DNA from: Comamonas sp.
Lineage (GTDB): Bacteria > Pseudomonadota > Gammaproteobacteria > Burkholderiales > Burkholderiaceae_C
NCBI GenBank assembly: GCA_018384835.1
Contig: JAHAYB010000322.1
Location: 1 to 12,481 of the forward strand
Reading direction: 5' to 3'
Length of the DNA stretch: 12,481 nt
The translations under genes and the position numbers were made by a program. The notes under the pieces are model-generated. The model was given only the letters and a program-made list of their open reading frames with translations. It made no database searches and had not been told where the DNA came from. This document shows positions 1-6,805 of this stretch, piece after piece. The first letter of the stretch is position 1. Every line of letters starts with the position of its first letter.

Positions 1-685
1 AGTCAGGCTTTTGCTGTCGTACTTGCAGCCAGGTGGATTTTTGCTCCACACCGGGAGGGGTCACGGGCAGCTTGAGCAGCTCAAAGCCTTCTTTGGCGGC
101 ACGTTTTTCCAGCAGGGGCAGAGGCTCTTTGCCAAAGGGCGAGTCGTGATTGACCAGCGCAATTTTCTTTCCCTTTAAGTTACCGTTTTCTTTTTTAAGG
201 ATGTCCTGAATCATGCTGTCTGCCGCTGTCCAGTAGTTGCCCAGCAGGGGGAAGTTCCACTCAAACACGCGCCCATCTGCCGACTGCGACAGGCCATAGC
301 CGGTGGTCACGATGGTGGCCTTATCGCCAGGCGCTTTATCGCTGACGGCAAAGGTAATGCCCGTCGATTGGGTATCAAAGCTGGCCGTGCCACCAGGCTG
401 GCCTTTCAGACGCTCGTAGCACTCCACGCCCTTGCCGGTGTCGTAGGCGGTTTCGCATTCTTCAAAGGTAATCTTTACGCCGTTGATGCCGCCTTTGGCG
501 TTTACCAGCTTGAGATAGTCTTGCTTGCCGTCGGCCCATGGAATGCCCATAGGGGCAAACTGGCCGGTGCGGTACACCAAGAGCGGCATAAACTGCTCTT
601 CAGCTTGAGCCAGTGGGGCGGCCAGCATAGTGGTGATGCCAGTGGCCAGGGAGGCGGCGGCTAGGGCAATGGTTTTGAATTGCAT
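1..685 (-). CDS. ABC transporter periplasmic substrate-binding protein, partial (branched-chain amino acid/LivK type)
   Basis: This is the periplasmic ligand-binding component of the liv-type ABC transporter encoded just upstream in the transcription direction. Only the first 228 codons are present; the gene runs off the left edge. The ATG at 683-685 is preceded by a good ribosome binding site (AGGAGA, 692-697 on the plus strand, 6 nt away). The product starts with a Sec signal peptide: Lys4, a hydrophobic Ala/Leu core, and a likely cleavage site after AQA (residue 28). The mature part opens with PLLVYRTGQFAPMGIPWADG, followed by LVNAKGGINGVKI and the paired-cysteine segment EECETAYDTGKGVECYERL, as expected of the Peripla_BP_6 fold. 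These binding proteins take up amino acids, short-chain acids or aromatic acids, and the family does not fix the ligand. The neighbouring acyl-CoA synthetase makes a carboxylic acid plausible (inference). The family assignment is firm, the substrate unknown. Confidence 0.88.
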   Translation of the reverse strand, partial: MQFKTIALAAASLATGITTMLAAPLAQAEEQFMPLLVYRTGQFAPMGIPWADGKQDYLKLVNAKGGINGVKITFEECETAYDTGKGVECYERLKGQPGGTASFDTQSTGITFAVSDKAPGDKATIVTTGYGLSQSADGRVFEWNFPLLGNYWTAADSMIQDILKKENGNLKGKKIALVNHDSPFGKEPLPLLEKRAAKEGFELLKLPVTPPGVEQKSTWLQVRQQKPD

Positions 686-710
686 GGAGAGTCTCCTGTC
701 GAGGGTTTTT

Positions 711-724
711 AGTCTGCGCAGACT
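711..724. repeat. Perfect 14-bp palindrome upstream of the binding-protein gene
   Basis: AGTCTGCGCAGACT is its own reverse complement. In the transcribed (minus) orientation it lies 14 nt upstream of the AGGAGA ribosome binding site of the binding-protein gene and is followed by AAAAA. It could form a small RNA hairpin with almost no loop, or be a dimeric protein site. Confidence 0.6.
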
Positions 725-735
725 AGGGGTGGTTT

Positions 736-750
736 GGGGGCAGCGCCCCC
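736..750. repeat. G+C hairpin in the livM-binding-protein gap
   Basis: The 6-bp arms GGGGGC and GCCCCC flank a 3-nt loop (AGC). The arms are very stable but no U-tract follows in the minus-strand direction, so this is more likely an mRNA-stabilising or processing hairpin than a terminator. Confidence 0.6.
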
Positions 751-829
751 GGGTAGTGCTCTACGACACCATGGTTAAAAAACTGTGGTTAAAAAAACTT
801 ATGTGAAAGTGAAGGTTGCAAACCAACGC

Positions 830-1894
830 TTAGTGCGGGAAGGGCCAAACGCGCAGCTTCTGGCGGGCGGTGCTCCACAGCTTGGCAAAGCCATGTGGCT
901 CGGCAATCAGGAAGAACACAATCAGCGCTCCAAAAATCATGTGCTCCAGGTAAGTAGCTGTAGCCGTGGAGATGGGCAGGCCCAGCCAGTGCGGCACATG
1001 GGTCAGGAAGATGGGCAGCAGCACAAAGAAAGCCGCGCCAAACAAGCTGCCCACAATAGAACCCAGGCCGCCAATGATGATCATGAACAGCAGTTGCAGC
1101 GAGCGATCCAGGCTGAAAGCCGCAGGCTCCCAGGAACCCAGGTGGACAAAGCCCCACAGCGCACCCGCAATACCCACCACAAAGGAGCTAACAGCAAAGG
1201 CCGAGAGCTTGGCGTACACCGGGCGAATACCAATCACGCTGGCGGCCACGTCCATATCGCGCATGGCCATCCACTCGCGGCCTACGGAGCTGCGTACCAA
1301 GTTCTTAGTCATCAGCGCCAGAATGGCCAGAATGCCCAGGCACAGCAGGTACTTCTCTACGGGGGTGTCAATCTTCCAGCCCATGATTTCCAGCGCACGC
1401 ACGCTAACCGAGCCGGAGGAAGAATTGTTCGTCACCCAAGCAGCGCGGGTGGCAATCCAGTCCACAAAGAACTGGGCGGCCAGGGTTGCCACAGCCAGAT
1501 ACAAGCCGCGAATGCGCAAGCTGGGCAGGCCAAACAGCACACCCACCACCATGGCGCACAGGCCACCGCCAATCAGCGCCACCAAAAGCGGCATACCGTC
1601 AAAGCGCACCTGAAAATTGTAGGCCGCATAAGCGCCCACCGCCATAAAGGCCGCCGTGCCCAGAGAAATCTGGCCGCAATAGCCCACCAGAATGTTCAGC
1701 CCCAAAGCCGCCAGGCTCATGATGAGGAAGGGAATCAAAATCGCCTGGAAGGTGTAATCACTGGCAATGAAGGGCACGACCAGAAAGGCCAGAGCCAGAA
1801 TGCCCAGAATGGCGTAGCGGTCTTGGCTGACGGTAAAAATCTGCTGGTCAGCCGCGTAGCTGGTCTTGAACTGACCGTTTTCACGATAAAACAT
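830..1894 (-). CDS. livM: Branched-chain-type ABC transporter permease LivM
   Basis: One of the two inner-membrane permease subunits of the liv-type importer (354 aa). The LivM hallmark GLNILVGYCGQISLGTAAF lies at residues 65-83 and continues into MAVGAYA. The cytoplasmic coupling loop (GREWMAMRDMDVAASVIGI, 205-223) contacts the ATPase. A glycine-rich GGLGSIVGSLFGAAF segment at 275-289 is also typical. Hydrophobic segments run from about residue 28 to 335. The N-terminal 25 residues are polar and the tail is basic. The ATG has a strong ribosome binding site (AGGAGA at 1901-1906). The gene sits 24 bp downstream of livH in the same operon and 144 bp before the binding-protein gene. LivM pairs with LivH to form the channel; substrate choice is set mainly by the binding protein. 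Confidence 0.93.
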   Translation of the reverse strand: MFYRENGQFKTSYAADQQIFTVSQDRYAILGILALAFLVVPFIASDYTFQAILIPFLIMSLAALGLNILVGYCGQISLGTAAFMAVGAYAAYNFQVRFDGMPLLVALIGGGLCAMVVGVLFGLPSLRIRGLYLAVATLAAQFFVDWIATRAAWVTNNSSSGSVSVRALEIMGWKIDTPVEKYLLCLGILAILALMTKNLVRSSVGREWMAMRDMDVAASVIGIRPVYAKLSAFAVSSFVVGIAGALWGFVHLGSWEPAAFSLDRSLQLLFMIIIGGLGSIVGSLFGAAFFVLLPIFLTHVPHWLGLPISTATATYLEHMIFGALIVFFLIAEPHGFAKLWSTARQKLRVWPFPH

Positions 1895-1918
1895 GCTCTC
1901 TCTCCTGCAATGCCACGC

Positions 1919-2848
1919 TTAAACGCGGTCAATAATCTTGTCGCCGAACAAACCTTGGGGGCGCACCAGCAAGAAGCACAGTGCCAGCCCGTAGGCAAAC
2001 CAGGTTTCGATGCCACCGCCCACCATGGGGCCGATGTACACCTCGGAGAGCTTCTCGCCCACGCCAATAATCAGGCCACCAATAATCGCGCCGGGCAGCG
2101 AGGTCAGGCCACCCAAAATCACCACCGGCAGGGCTTTCAAGGCCACCAGCGACAGCGAATACTGCACGCCCAGCTTGCTGCCCCAGATGATGCCCACCAC
2201 CAGCGCCACACCGCCAGCCACCGACCACACAATCACCCAGATACGTGACAGCGGAATGCCAATGGATTGCGCGGCCTGGTGGTCATCAGCCACAGCGCGC
2301 AGGGCGCGGCCAGTTTTGGTTTTCTGGAAGAAGATGCTCAGGCAGGCCACCAGGATGGCGGCAATGCCAGCGGCAATCAGGTCTTCCAGGCTAATCATCA
2401 CGCCGCCTTCAAAGGTGGACTCCATGATGAAGGCCGGGTCCTTGGGCAGCCCCATGTCGATGCTGTACACCTCAGAGCCAAACACCATGGGGCCAAAGCC
2501 ATCGAGCAGATAGGCAATGCCCAGGGTGGCCATCAGCAAAATAATCGGCTCCTGGTTGACCAGGTGGCGCAGCGCCAGGCGCTCAATCAGCCAAGCCACC
2601 GCCACCATAAAGGTCAGGGTGACGATGATGGCCAGCAAATTGCCCAGCATGCCGCGCTCCATGCCCAGCCAAGCGGGAATCCACTCGGCAAAACGCGCCA
2701 TCACCAGGGCGGAAAACAGCACCATTGCCCCTTGGGCAAAGTTAAACACGCCCGAGGCTTTGAAAATCAGCACAAAGCCGATTGCCACCAAGGCGTACAG
2801 CGTGCCTACCATGAGGCCGCCAAACAGGGTTTCCAGAAAAAAGGCCAT
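1919..2848 (-). CDS. livH: Branched-chain-type ABC transporter permease LivH
   Basis: The second inner-membrane permease subunit (309 aa, normal length). Visible family marks are the N-terminal membrane segment followed by ASGVFNFAQGAM (31-42), the coupling loop GRALRAVADDHQAAQSIGI (180-198) that docks on the ATPase, the GGLTSLPGAIIGGLIIG stretch (246-262) and the C-terminal RPQGLFG (296-302). The ATG at 2846-2848 is preceded by AAGGAG (2856-2861). The gene lies 48 bp downstream of livG and 24 bp upstream of livM, so the three are surely co-transcribed. It should form a heterodimeric channel with LivM. Confidence 0.94.
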   Translation of the reverse strand: MAFFLETLFGGLMVGTLYALVAIGFVLIFKASGVFNFAQGAMVLFSALVMARFAEWIPAWLGMERGMLGNLLAIIVTLTFMVAVAWLIERLALRHLVNQEPIILLMATLGIAYLLDGFGPMVFGSEVYSIDMGLPKDPAFIMESTFEGGVMISLEDLIAAGIAAILVACLSIFFQKTKTGRALRAVADDHQAAQSIGIPLSRIWVIVWSVAGGVALVVGIIWGSKLGVQYSLSLVALKALPVVILGGLTSLPGAIIGGLIIGVGEKLSEVYIGPMVGGGIETWFAYGLALCFLLVRPQGLFGDKIIDRV

Positions 2849-2896
2849 GTTCTTGCTCCTTTTGTTTTTGCGTACTTCGCTGGGGCAGGCCCAGGC

Positions 2897-3682
2897 TTAA
2901 TCGGAGTTGCCCAGATAGGCGCGAATCACATCTTCGTTGTTGCGCACCTCGTCTGGTGGGCCATCGCCAATCTTCTTGCCGTAGTCCAGCACCACCACGC
3001 GGTCGGAAATGTCCATCACCACGCCCATATCGTGCTCAATCAGCACGATGGTGGTGCCAAACTCGTCGTTCACGTCCAAGATGAAGCGGCACATGTCCTG
3101 CTTTTCTTCCACGTTCATCCCGGCCATCGGCTCGTCGAGCAGCAGCACCTGCGGCTCCATCGCCAGGGCGCGACCCAAGTCCACGCGCTTTTGCAGGCCG
3201 TAGGGCAGTTGCCCCACCGGGGTTTTACGGAAAGCCTGGATTTCCAGAAAGTCGATGATGTGCTCTACAAACTCACGGTGTGCCAGCTCTTCACGCTTGG
3301 CTGGGCCCAGGTAGAAGGCTTGCTGCAAGATGTTGCTTTTCATCTTCAGGTTGCGCCCGGTCATGATGTTGTCAATCACGCTCATGCCCTTGAATAGCGC
3401 CAAGTTCTGGAAGGTACGCGCCACGCCCATTTCAGCCACCTGACGGCTGTTCATATGGGCAAAGGTCTGGCCGCGAAAAGTAATCGAGCCTTCCGAGGGC
3501 GCATACACCCCGTTGATGCAGTTGAGCATGGAGGATTTACCCGCGCCATTGGGGCCAATGATGGAGCGAATTTCATGCTCTTTGACGTTGAAGGAAATGT
3601 CCGTCAACGCCTTCACCCCGCCAAAGCGCAGGCTGATGTTTTTGATGTCGAGGACGACATCGCCGATTTTTTTCTCACTCAT
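2897..3682 (-). CDS. livG: Branched-chain-type ABC transporter ATP-binding protein LivG
   Basis: A cytoplasmic ATPase that powers the LivHM channel (261 aa). Walker A is GPNGAGKS (43-50), the Q-loop is in ARTFQNL (88-94), Walker B is VLLLDEP (179-185) and the H-loop is His217 in LIEHDMG. The insert at about 105-150 and the C-terminal IRAYLG are typical of LivG rather than LivF. The ABC signature is LPYGLQKR (159-166), a departure from canonical LSGGQ; LivG proteins usually have an LSYGxQ-type variant, here with Pro in place of Ser. The ribosome binding site before the ATG at 3682 is weak, and the gap to the upstream synthetase gene is only 37 bp, so translational coupling is possible. The partner ATPase LivF is absent from the window and is probably beyond the binding-protein gene. 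Confidence 0.94.
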   Translation of the reverse strand: MSEKKIGDVVLDIKNISLRFGGVKALTDISFNVKEHEIRSIIGPNGAGKSSMLNCINGVYAPSEGSITFRGQTFAHMNSRQVAEMGVARTFQNLALFKGMSVIDNIMTGRNLKMKSNILQQAFYLGPAKREELAHREFVEHIIDFLEIQAFRKTPVGQLPYGLQKRVDLGRALAMEPQVLLLDEPMAGMNVEEKQDMCRFILDVNDEFGTTIVLIEHDMGVVMDISDRVVVLDYGKKIGDGPPDEVRNNEDVIRAYLGNSD

Positions 3683-3719
3683 AGTGCTGGGCTTTCACAC
3701 AAAGGCGTTCAACAGAGGC

Positions 3720-5657
3720 TTAGGCAGCGGCTTTGGCAGCAGCGGGGAAGCGCTGGGCTTCCAAAATTTTCAGCGTAGCGCTGACGCTGCCGGTACGCCC
3801 GTCTTCAAACTTCACCTGGGTTTCAATGAACTGCTCGGTCTTGCCCGCGTACAGCGCATCAATCAGCACGCCGTATTTGTCGGCAATAAAGTTGCGGCGC
3901 ACTTTGCGGGTGCGGGTCAGCTCATCGTCATCGGGGTCTAGCTCTTTGTGCAGCACCAGGAAGCGGGCAATCTGCGTGTCGGCCATGCCCTCTTCAGCAG
4001 CCAGCCCGGCGTTGACCTGGCGCACGCAATCGGCCACCAAATCCAGCACCTGGGTCTTAGAGGCCAAATCCACATAGCCGCCGTAAGGCACACCCTGGCG
4101 CTCTGCCCAGTTGCCCACGGCTTCGTAGTCGATGTTGATAAAGGCGCAGACCTCGTCCTTGCCATTACCAAAGCACACCGCTTCTTTGATGTGGGAGAAG
4201 AACTTGAGCTTGTTCTCAATGTAGTTGGGCGCAAACATCGCGCCGGTGGACATCTTGCCCACGTCTTTGGCGCGGTCGATGATGCGCAATTGCCCACTGG
4301 AGCTGATAACGCCAGCATCACCGGTCTTGAAGTAACCGTTTTCGTCAATCACCTCGGCAGTGTCATCGGGGCGCTTGTAATACTCTTTAAGCACCGATAC
4401 GCCTTTGAGCAGCACCTCGCCGTTGTCGGCAATCTTTAGCTCAATGCCGGGGGCGGCTTCGCCCACGCTGTTCAAATCGACCTGGCCATCGCGTTGCAGG
4501 CAGACGTAGGCGCAGGTTTCGGTCTGGCCGTAAAGCTGCTTCAAATTGATGCCAATGCTGCGGAAGAACTGGAACAGCTCCGGGCCAATCGCTGCGCCGG
4601 CTGTATAGGCCACACGAATGCGCGACAAGCCCATGGCGTTGCGCAGGGGGCCGTAAATCAGCATATCGCTCAGGCGGTACTTGAGCTTGTCCATTGCGCC
4701 CACGCTTTTGCCATCCAGAATATCTGTGCCCACACGCTTGGCCACGTCCATCCCCTTTTGGAACAGCCATTGCTTGAAGGGCGCGGCATCTTCCATGCGG
4801 ATGGAAACCGAGGTCAACATGCCCTCAAACACGCGGGGCGGGGCGAAGTAGTAGGTGGGGCCGACTTCGCGCATGTCGATGTTGACGGTGGCGGCGGACT
4901 CTGGGCAGTTGATGGTGAAGCCCGCGTACAACCACTGCGCATAAGAGAACAGGTGGTCACCCACCCAGGCAGGCGGCAGGTAGGAAATGACGTTGTCGGT
5001 GGGGCCGAGCTTATCGACCTCTACCCCGCCCTTGGCCGAGCCGATAAAGTTGGCATGCGTCAGGCACACACCCTTGGGCTTGCCCGTGGTGCCCGAGGTG
5101 TAGAGGATGACCCCCACGTCCTGCGCCTGTACGCGCTGCTGCATGCTGTCCCACACGCCAGGGTGGTCTTTGTCCCAGGCTTCACCCAGTTTTTTCAGCT
5201 CTGCGGTGCTAATCAGGCCGGGCTCGTCGTATTTGCGCAGGCCGCGTGGGTCGTCATAGATGATGTGCTTGACGGTGGGAACCGTCTCGCGCACCTCTAG
5301 CAGCTTATCGACTTGCTCCTGGTTTTCTGCAAAGGCAAAGGCAACTTCCGCATCCTCCACCACAAAGGCCATTTCTTGTGCTACCGCATCCTGGTACAGC
5401 GGAATGGGCACCGCACCCAAGCTTTGCACTGCGGCAAACCCCATATAGACATGGGGGCGGTTATCGCTGACAAAGGCCAGGTTCTGACCGCGTGCCAAGC
5501 CCAAAGCAGCCAAGCCGCAGGCCATGTGACGCACATCGCGAGCGACATCCGCCCAAGTCCAGGTTTGCCAAATACCAAACTCTTTTTCACGCAGGGCAGG
5601 CGCATCGGGGCGCTGGCTGGCGTGCTGTAAAAGCAGGTGTGGGAATGTTGTCGCCAT
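3720..5657 (-). CDS. AMP-forming acyl-CoA synthetase (long-chain/FadD15-like class)
   Basis: An ANL-superfamily enzyme (645 aa) predicted to activate a carboxylic acid with ATP and then form the CoA thioester. The phosphate-binding loop is YTSGTTGKPKG (186-196). YGQTE (376-380) is the adenine-binding motif, TGD lies at 445-447, and the hinge is at IIDRAKD (459-465). The length, the GKMSTGAMFAP segment (467-477) and the basic C-terminal TRTRKVRR (581-588) fit the long-chain class of about 600-650 aa rather than the short acetyl or benzoate ligases. No signal peptide is seen, so it is cytoplasmic. The ATG at 5657 has a good GAGGAA site (5663-5668). It is the first gene of the minus-strand operon and is followed by livGHM, which suggests the imported acid is its substrate (inference). 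Whether that is a fatty, dicarboxylic or aromatic acid cannot be said. Confidence 0.88.
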   Translation of the reverse strand: MATTFPHLLLQHASQRPDAPALREKEFGIWQTWTWADVARDVRHMACGLAALGLARGQNLAFVSDNRPHVYMGFAAVQSLGAVPIPLYQDAVAQEMAFVVEDAEVAFAFAENQEQVDKLLEVRETVPTVKHIIYDDPRGLRKYDEPGLISTAELKKLGEAWDKDHPGVWDSMQQRVQAQDVGVILYTSGTTGKPKGVCLTHANFIGSAKGGVEVDKLGPTDNVISYLPPAWVGDHLFSYAQWLYAGFTINCPESAATVNIDMREVGPTYYFAPPRVFEGMLTSVSIRMEDAAPFKQWLFQKGMDVAKRVGTDILDGKSVGAMDKLKYRLSDMLIYGPLRNAMGLSRIRVAYTAGAAIGPELFQFFRSIGINLKQLYGQTETCAYVCLQRDGQVDLNSVGEAAPGIELKIADNGEVLLKGVSVLKEYYKRPDDTAEVIDENGYFKTGDAGVISSSGQLRIIDRAKDVGKMSTGAMFAPNYIENKLKFFSHIKEAVCFGNGKDEVCAFINIDYEAVGNWAERQGVPYGGYVDLASKTQVLDLVADCVRQVNAGLAAEEGMADTQIARFLVLHKELDPDDDELTRTRKVRRNFIADKYGVLIDALYAGKTEQFIETQVKFEDGRTGSVSATLKILEAQRFPAAAKAAA

Positions 5658-5907
5658 TGCAGTTCCTCACAAAAGGGTGAATCAAGGGGTGCAACTTTTT
5701 GTTCTCCAAAAGTCTTGCATGCACCCAACTGCCAACAATCGTAGCGCTAGATTTGACGTTATCTTGTCCTTTTATTGACAATATAGGGGAAACTCCTAGT
5801 CGGGTTTTCCTAGGCTTTTGGCCTTTCTACCCCTCCACTTGCAGCGCAAGCCCCTTGCAGGCATGTATTTTTCGGCTTGGCATTGTTTTACCCGCAAGCG
5901 CGCAACC
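5658..5907. promoter_or_regulatory. Divergent promoter region between the synthetase operon and the Crp/Fnr gene
   Basis: A 250-bp non-coding region that must hold promoters in both directions. It is locally A+T-richer than its flanks around 5750-5790. A TTGACA box (-35-like, plus strand) is at 5775-5780, but no good -10 lies 16-18 bp downstream. On the minus strand TTGTCA (5776-5781) is equally -35-like without a clear -10. Weak -10 elements are common at promoters that need an activator, which would fit control by the adjacent Crp/Fnr protein. TCCTAG occurs twice, at 5794-5799 and 5808-5813, 14 bp apart. Confidence 0.55.
5761..5784. promoter_or_regulatory. Inverted repeat, candidate Crp/Fnr-family operator
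   Basis: The arms ATCTTGTC (5761-5768) and GACAATAT (5777-5784) are reverse complements at 7 of 8 positions and are separated by 8 nt. The core is TTGTC-N8-GACAA. The site is centred about 115 bp upstream of the synthetase ATG and 135 bp upstream of the regulator ATG. It differs in spacing from the FNR (TTGAT-N4-ATCAA) and CRP (TGTGA-N6-TCACA) consensus sites, so assigning it to the neighbouring regulator is inference. Confidence 0.45.
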
Positions 5908-6639
5908 ATGAATACCAAGTCCACCCTTCACCAACGCAGCCGATTGCCCACTGAGCTGGAGCTTAGAAGCATTCCCTGGATGCGCCTGCTACTCCCCCAT
6001 GAGCGCGACCGCGCCGTCTCGGCTCTGCACGTTACCCAAGCCTATCCGGGTGAATATGTCTGCATTCTGGGGCGGCAAGTGCATTATTGGCTGGGTCTAA
6101 TTGATGGCCTGCTCAAAATGCACGCTGAAAATGCCCAGGGGGTAAGCATGACCTTTGCCGGTCTTGCGCCAGGCGGCTGGTTTGGCGAGGGCACAGTCAT
6201 CAAGCGCGAGCCTTACCGCTATAACGTGCAGGCCCTGCGCAAAAGCGTCATGGCGGGGCTGCATATCGACACCTTCCACTGGCTGCTGGACAACTCCCTG
6301 GGCTTTAACCGCTATGTGATGAACCAGCTCAACGAGCGCCTGGGCCAGTTCATCAACGCCCGCGAGATTGACCGCATGACCAACCCCGAGCTGCGCGTTG
6401 CCCGCAGCTTGGCGGCCTTGTTCAACCCGGTGCTGTTTCCCAGCTTGGACGGCTCTCGTGTGCTGCGCATTACCCAGCAAGAGCTGGCCTATCTGGTGGG
6501 CCTGTCGCGCCAGCGCGTCAATGAGGCACTGGCCGCCTTGCAAGAGGCAGGAGCCATCCAGGTGGAATACGGTGGCCTGCGCGTGCTGGACTTAGAAGCG
6601 CTGCGCCATAGCAGTTTTGCGGATTTGAAAAAAAATTAA
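5908..6639 (+). CDS. Crp/Fnr-family transcriptional regulator
   Basis: A DNA-binding regulator of 243 aa. The N-terminal half is a cyclic-nucleotide-binding-type beta barrel (about 25-125). It includes PGEYVCILGRQVHYWLGLIDG (47-67), where the usual Gly-Glu and turn residues fall, and GGWFGEGTVIKREPYRYNVQAL (89-110) at the position of the FGE...R.A effector motif. A dimerisation helix follows (about 125-160). The winged helix-turn-helix is RITQQELAYLVGLSRQRVNEAL (187-208). No N-terminal Cys cluster is present, so it is not an oxygen-sensing FNR; the ligand is unknown. I chose ATG 5908 because the product then has the usual family length. The frame stays open upstream (ATG 5863, TTG 5818), and none of the three has a convincing ribosome binding site. 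It is divergent from the acyl-CoA synthetase-liv operon, the likely target (inference). Confidence 0.88.
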   Translation: MNTKSTLHQRSRLPTELELRSIPWMRLLLPHERDRAVSALHVTQAYPGEYVCILGRQVHYWLGLIDGLLKMHAENAQGVSMTFAGLAPGGWFGEGTVIKREPYRYNVQALRKSVMAGLHIDTFHWLLDNSLGFNRYVMNQLNERLGQFINAREIDRMTNPELRVARSLAALFNPVLFPSLDGSRVLRITQQELAYLVGLSRQRVNEALAALQEAGAIQVEYGGLRVLDLEALRHSSFADLKKN

Positions 6640-6678
6640 GCCCTGTGGTGTGATATTGCTGCTGCAATGCAATGCGAT

Positions 6679-6714
6679 AAAAAACATAAAAAACCAGCAT
6701 CAAGCCGCAAAAAA
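6679..6714. promoter_or_regulatory. Three phased A6 tracts (predicted DNA bend / UP-like element)
   Basis: Runs of exactly six A lie at 6679-6684, 6688-6693 and 6709-6714. Their centres are 9 and 21 bp apart, close to one and two helical turns, which predicts intrinsic curvature immediately upstream of the Fur-box promoter. A-rich DNA here could also contact the RNA polymerase alpha subunit. Both roles are inference. Confidence 0.45.
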
Positions 6715-6725
6715 CATTTAACAAA

Positions 6726-6740
6726 TGATAATTATTGCTA
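6726..6740 (+). promoter_or_regulatory. Fur box
   Basis: TGATAATTATTGCTA matches the 7-1-7 Fur consensus TGATAAT-N-ATTATCA at 11 of 14 defined positions, with a perfect left arm. Further TATT repeats continue on the right. It lies about 65 bp upstream of the receptor ATG, in the expected promoter zone, so ferric-uptake-regulator repression in iron-replete cells is likely. Confidence 0.78.
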
Positions 6741-6805
6741 TTAGCATCTGTCACAATCGAGCAGTTTTTTTCCTGTAGTTTTTTGTTTTTGGAGAATTTC
6801 CAACC

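Larger units (their letters stand above)
686..829 (-). other. Structured gap between livM and the binding-protein gene
   Basis: This 144-bp non-coding stretch is the only long gap inside the minus-strand operon. It holds a perfect 14-bp palindrome (AGTCTGCGCAGACT, 711-724), a G+C hairpin (GGGGGC 736-741, loop AGC, GCCCCC 745-750) and a near-tandem repeat of TGGTTAAAAAA (772-782 and 786-796). Read in the direction of transcription, neither hairpin is followed by a U-run, so they are not classical Rho-independent terminators. A role in RNA stability, processing or partial attenuation, giving the binding protein a different expression level from the permeases, is my inference. Confidence 0.55.
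6640..6805 (+). promoter_or_regulatory. Promoter region of the TonB-dependent receptor gene
   Basis: A 166-bp A+T-rich gap. In order it holds a small hairpin just after the regulator stop (ATTGC 6655-6659, loop TGCT, GCAAT 6664-6668), three A6 tracts (6679-6714), a Fur box (6726-6740), a T-rich leader and the ribosome binding site GGAGAA (6791-6796) before the ATG at 6806. A weak promoter pair, TTTAAC (6717-6722) and TATTAG (6739-6744) with a 16-bp spacer, would place the Fur box between and over the hexamers. No Rho-independent terminator of the regulator gene is evident. Confidence 0.55.

Noticed and set aside
711..750. Rho-independent terminator between livM and the binding-protein gene
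   Set aside because: In the transcribed direction both hairpins are followed by A-containing sequence, not a U-run.
785..2248. A long plus-strand open frame (487 codons) opposite livM and livH
   Set aside because: The product is full of Gln, His and Ala with no domain-like pattern, and it is antisense to two well-supported permease genes. It is a by-product of their codon bias.
2267..3397. A 376-codon plus-strand open frame opposite livH and livG
   Set aside because: Low-complexity His/Gln-rich translation without a start signal; the minus-strand genes have full family motifs.
4494..5300. A 268-codon plus-strand open frame opposite the acyl-CoA synthetase
   Set aside because: Antisense to a gene with complete ANL motifs; no ribosome binding site or recognisable fold.
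5818..5907. N-terminal extension of the Crp/Fnr protein from TTG 5818 or ATG 5863
   Set aside because: The extension has no family-like sequence, neither start has a good ribosome binding site, and it would remove most of the regulatory gap. ATG 5908 gives normal length, though certainty is moderate.
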